Assembly: GCA_945861295.1 (NCBI GenBank)
Contig: CAMAUF010000104.1
Span: forward strand, 1 to 7,183
Reading direction: 5' to 3'
DNA length: 7,183 bases
Source of the DNA: a bacterium
GTDB taxonomy: Bacteria > Chloroflexota > Dehalococcoidia > Tepidiformales > Tepidiformaceae
The position numbers and the translations under genes are program-made. The notes below the pieces were generated by a model. That model had not been told where the DNA came from. It did no database searches and worked only from the letters and a program-made list of their open reading frames with translations. This document shows positions 5,129 through 7,183 of the stretch, piece after piece. Every line of letters starts with the position of its first letter. Position 1 is the stretch's first letter.

Positions 5129-5836
5129 TTACTTCGGGAGGCCAACCATCACGTTGCCGTCTTCGATGCGGCAGGGATAGGTCTGCATCGTCTCGGCCTT
5201 CATGCTCATGCCCAGGCCCGGAGGGGCCGGGAGCTTCGACCCCAGACCGAAGAGCTTCTTCTGGAGACCGCCGAGAATCGGATGCTCGCTGTTGAACTGG
5301 CTGTCGAACGGTTCGCGCAAGACTTTGCCGGTCGAAATCTCGAACCGGGCGCCATGGAAGGGGCACATGACGCAGCCATCACGGACGGGCTCCGCTTTGA
5401 TCGGCGACATCGCGATGCCCCCGAGAGGGAGGCGCGCGTGCGAACAGAGGCCGCTCATGGCGCGGACCGAATCGCCTTCACGAATGATCAGGACGCGCTG
5501 GCTGAGGACGCGGACCTCTTTCGGCGTGCCGTCCGGGAATTCGCGCAGCTGGCCGGCCTTGGCCCAGCGGCTCAGCCTGCTGGCGGGCACGATCTTTCGC
5601 GCCGAAACGGGGAACGGCGGGTCGATGCCGAGCAAAGGCAGCAGGACAGGGCCCATCGCAGCCATCGAGACGACGCCGATGACGATGAGGACGATCCCGC
5701 CGACCGTCGGGTCGGACGCCGTGATGACATCTTCAGGGTCAACGAGAAGGAAGATGCCGCCCGCAATGAGGCCCATCGAAGCGAGGCCCCAGGTCCCTAG
5801 AATGGAGATGCCGATAAACGCAAGAAATGGAGACAC
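5129..5836 (-). CDS. Rieske [2Fe-2S] protein with two N-terminal membrane segments
   Basis: The 235-residue product has two hydrophobic segments (about 3-32 and 46-71) and a soluble Rieske domain. Cluster ligands are visible as C131-S-H133 and C158-P-F-H161, followed by GARFEISTGKV. H133 to C158 is longer than the usual 15-17 intervening residues, with an insert around MSPIKAEPVRDG. The extra disulfide Cys pair of bc1-type Rieske proteins is absent; C155 is an additional Cys. A roughly 40-residue insert (about 176-215) separates the cluster from the closing strand TYPCRIEDGNVMVG. It is probably a membrane electron carrier; no cytochrome b or oxygenase partner is nearby. GTG 5836 is chosen because GGGAGGAG is 6 bases upstream; the open extension to 5962 lies mostly upstream of the predicted promoter. 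Confidence 0.85.
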   Translation of the reverse strand: MSPFLAFIGISILGTWGLASMGLIAGGIFLLVDPEDVITASDPTVGGIVLIVIGVVSMAAMGPVLLPLLGIDPPFPVSARKIVPASRLSRWAKAGQLREFPDGTPKEVRVLSQRVLIIREGDSVRAMSGLCSHARLPLGGIAMSPIKAEPVRDGCVMCPFHGARFEISTGKVLREPFDSQFNSEHPILGGLQKKLFGLGSKLPAPPGLGMSMKAETMQTYPCRIEDGNVMVGLPK

Positions 5837-5858
5837 TGGCCACTCCTCCCGAGTGCGG

Positions 5859-5888
5859 ATAGTACCGCCATTGGGAAGGATGGCGCAA
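5859..5888 (-). promoter_or_regulatory. Candidate promoter of the Rieske gene
   Basis: On the minus strand, TTGCGC (complement of 5883-5888) and TACTAT (complement of 5859-5864) are 18 bases apart. Transcription would start near 5852, shortly before the strong Shine-Dalgarno sequence and GTG 5836, which supports that start. Confidence 0.45.
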
Positions 5889-5977
5889 AGATTTGCCTCT
5901 GCCGTCCGCCCGAAGGTCGTGATCGAGCGGACGAAGGCTGACGGGAGTGAAGCGTCGGGCAAACCTTAGCCCTCGAT

Positions 5978-6000
5978 GCGGCCGTGGGGGCGCGGCCGTG
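5978..6000. repeat. 9-base direct repeat in the divergent Rieske-ferredoxin promoter region
   Basis: GCGGCCGTG occurs at 5978-5986 and 5992-6000, 14 bases start to start. The second copy abuts and partly overlaps the extended -10 of the ferredoxin promoter. It may be a regulator site or simple GC-rich repetition. Confidence 0.35.
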
Positions 6001-6007
6001 CTAGCAT
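5999..6007 (+). promoter_or_regulatory. Candidate extended -10 promoter of the ferredoxin gene
   Basis: TGCTAGCAT fits an extended -10 element (TGN followed by TAGCAT). The start would fall near 6014, about 26 bases before ATG 6040, with the Shine-Dalgarno GGGAAGG at 6025-6031 inside the leader. TGCTAGCA is also a perfect 8-base palindrome. No clear -35 is present, as is usual for extended -10 promoters. Confidence 0.42.
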
Positions 6008-6039
6008 GCGGGCCATCCAGCACAGGGAAGGCAGACGCG

Positions 6040-6234
6040 ATGAAGGTGACGATCGACCACGATCTTTGCGAGGGGCACGCCAAATGCTCGAAGACCGCGC
6101 CAGACGTCTTCGAAGTGCGGGATGACGACCTCAGTTACGTGAAGATGGCTGTGGTGCCGGAAAAGTTTCGCGACGCCGTCGAACTCGCAGTTCGGCTCTG
6201 CCCGCGGCAAGCGATCGCGATCGAGGACAGCTGA
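6040..6234 (+). CDS. Small P450-type ferredoxin, probably [3Fe-4S]
   Basis: The 64-residue product is the usual size for the single-cluster ferredoxins that serve bacterial P450s. Ligands are C10, C16 and C54-P55 in CEGHAKC and RLCPRQAI. The central Cys of a [4Fe-4S] motif is replaced by His13, the CXXHXXC form known from P450 partner ferredoxins, normally carrying a [3Fe-4S] cluster. The closing ECH-free strand AIAIED and the acidic surface (EVRDDD) are typical of the family. It should pass single electrons from a reductase to the P450 encoded 132 bases downstream on the same strand. ATG 6040 has GGGAAGG 8 bases upstream. The P450 probably also has its own promoter, so full co-transcription is not certain. 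Confidence 0.93.
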   Translation: MKVTIDHDLCEGHAKCSKTAPDVFEVRDDDLSYVKMAVVPEKFRDAVELAVRLCPRQAIAIEDS

Positions 6235-6308
6235 CCTGAGTCCGTGCTTTGAGCGGCCGAGCTCTCGGGCTGTCCGTGACCAGATCACCCGCGAGGGCAA
6301 CTTTGAGC

Positions 6309-6338
6309 TTGCCAATTTACCGACCGGTAAGCTACCCT
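6309..6338 (+). promoter_or_regulatory. Candidate P450 promoter
   Basis: TTGCCA (6309-6314) and TACCCT (6333-6338) are 18 bases apart. The -35 matches 5 of 6 positions and the -10 is weak. The palindrome at 6317-6330 fills the spacer, the classic place for a repressor to block polymerase. Confidence 0.35.
6317..6330. promoter_or_regulatory. Palindromic operator candidate upstream of the P450
   Basis: TTACCGACCGGTAA is a palindrome in six of seven base pairs, with only the central pair mismatched. It stands out in an otherwise unstructured gap and lies 36 bases before the P450 ATG. Its form resembles TetR-family operators, which often control P450 and lipid genes; that family assignment is inference. 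No regulator gene is in the window. Confidence 0.5.
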
Positions 6339-6366
6339 AACGCCACTCTTCCAGGAGCACACGCCA

Positions 6367-7183
6367 ATGACCACGCCCGTCCTCGACCCAGCCGAAATCA
6401 ACCTCAGCGATTCGTCGATCTTCGAGCGAAACGAGCACCATGAGCTCTTCCGTCAGCTGCGCGCGCTCCCGTACCTGCACCAAAATGCGGAGAACGAACA
6501 CTTCAACCCGTTTTGGAACATCACGAAGTACGAAGACGTGCTCTTCGTTTCGCGCCATCCGGAGATCTTCAGCTCGGAGAAGGGCATCGCCATGGCCCCG
6601 CGCGAGCGCCAGGGCGAAACCAACACCGTTGAGTTCAACGCCATGGGCAAGATGCTGATCATGATGGACCCGCCACGCCACGTGCGCCTGCGCCGCCTGG
6701 TGAACAAGGGCTTTACGCCGAAGGCAGTCGCCGTCTGGGAACCGCACGTGCGCGCCATCACCAACAAACTGCTCGACCGCATCGCCAAGAAGGGCGAGTG
6801 CGACTTCGTGACTGAGGTTTCGGCCAACCTGCCGCTCGCGATCATTTGTCAGATGATGGGTGTCCCGGAAGAGGACTGGGACAAGATGTTCCGCCTCACG
6901 AACAAGACCCTGGGCGCGGGCGACATCGAGTACCAGGACGAACTGCCGGAGGGCGTCGAGCCGGGATCCGGCGCGGCTGCCATGACCACCGGTCAGCAGG
7001 GCTTCATGGGCATGCTCGGCTACTTCGCCCAAGTCCTCCAGCAGCGCCGCGCGGGCAACGTCGCCGACGACATGGTCAACATCCTGCTCGATTCCGAGGT
7101 CGACGGCGAGAAGCTGAGCGACGAAGAGATCCTCTGGTTCTGCTTCCTCCTCATCGTCGCCGGCAACGAGACGACCCGGAACG
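6367..7183 (+). CDS. Cytochrome P450, N-terminal 272 residues (cut by window edge)
   Basis: The frame opens at ATG 6367 and leaves the right edge in codon 273. P450 landmarks are clear: WNITKYEDVLFVSRHPEIFS (50-69) in the N-terminal sheet and B region, the C-helix signature MDPPRHVRLRRLVNKGFTP (100-118), GVPEEDW (165-171), and the I-helix oxygen-activation motif AGNETT (265-270). The ExxR motif and haem-binding Cys lie beyond the edge, so an intact catalytic core cannot be confirmed. There is no membrane anchor, as in soluble bacterial class I P450s. The overall look recalls bacterial steroid or lipid hydroxylases (CYP125/CYP142-like), with low certainty. AGGAG is 9 bases upstream of the ATG. 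The adjacent ferredoxin is the obvious electron donor. Confidence 0.95.
   Translation, partial: MTTPVLDPAEINLSDSSIFERNEHHELFRQLRALPYLHQNAENEHFNPFWNITKYEDVLFVSRHPEIFSSEKGIAMAPRERQGETNTVEFNAMGKMLIMMDPPRHVRLRRLVNKGFTPKAVAVWEPHVRAITNKLLDRIAKKGECDFVTEVSANLPLAIICQMMGVPEEDWDKMFRLTNKTLGAGDIEYQDELPEGVEPGSGAAAMTTGQQGFMGMLGYFAQVLQQRRAGNVADDMVNILLDSEVDGEKLSDEEILWFCFLLIVAGNETTRN

Noticed and set aside
4536..5180. 214-codon plus-strand open frame
   Set aside because: Antisense to the M23 peptidase, which has every catalytic motif.
5202..5969. 255-codon plus-strand open frame
   Set aside because: Antisense to the Rieske gene and without any recognisable motif.
6257..6268. CCGAG/CTCGG inverted repeat after the ferredoxin gene
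   Set aside because: The stem is too short, the loop is too tight and no T-tract follows, so it is not a convincing terminator.
6276..6288. GTGA/TCAC inverted repeat before the P450
   Set aside because: A 4-bp arm is expected often by chance; the palindrome at 6317-6330 is far stronger.
6337..7032. 231-codon minus-strand open frame
   Set aside because: Antisense to the P450; His/Val/Arg-rich with no domain.

Overview
This is a GC-rich bacterial window with eight complete protein genes, one candidate leader-peptide ORF and two genes cut by the window edges. No rRNA, tRNA, CRISPR array, insertion sequence or transposase was seen. The taxon cannot be fixed from the sequence. A Chloroflexota origin (Dehalococcoidia or Tepidiformales-like) is my best guess and an actinobacterium is the main alternative. 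The guess rests on the Pro/Thr-rich tail of the M23 peptidase, the RIO kinase plus DUF5990 pair, the NTF2/crotonase/P450 lipid-type gene set, and several genes that look leaderless.

Layout. Bases 1-156 (minus) hold the N-terminus of a lipoprotein leaving the left edge. Bases 157-512 are a divergent control region. It holds a sigma70-like promoter, a 19-codon ORF with a well-placed Shine-Dalgarno site, and tandem perfect GC hairpins, all ahead of a RIO1-family protein kinase (513-1256, plus). A DUF5990 protein (1304-1900, plus) follows and runs 165 bases into the 3' end of the convergent NTF2/SnoaL-like gene. Five minus-strand genes then read right to left: a Rieske membrane protein (5836 to 5129), an M23 peptidase (5039 to 4242), a thioredoxin-fold lipoprotein (4143 to 3052), a crotonase (2993 to 2196) and the SnoaL-like protein (2173 to 1736). 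On the plus strand, diverging from the Rieske gene, lie a P450-type ferredoxin (6040-6234) and the first 272 codons of a cytochrome P450 (6367 to the right edge). A near-perfect 14-base palindrome lies in the P450 promoter.

How they fit together. The ferredoxin and P450 form a plausible electron-transfer and monooxygenase pair; a reductase is not in the window. The crotonase and SnoaL-like genes are 22 bases apart and probably co-transcribed, which suggests acyl-CoA or ring-compound metabolism. The thioredoxin-fold lipoprotein and M23 peptidase act outside the membrane and each has its own start-proximal -10 element. Nothing here is a mobile or defence island. The most unusual parts are the structured leader of the RIO kinase, the altered active site of the crotonase, the CX4C redox site with an adjacent His-rich loop, and the atypical Rieske protein.
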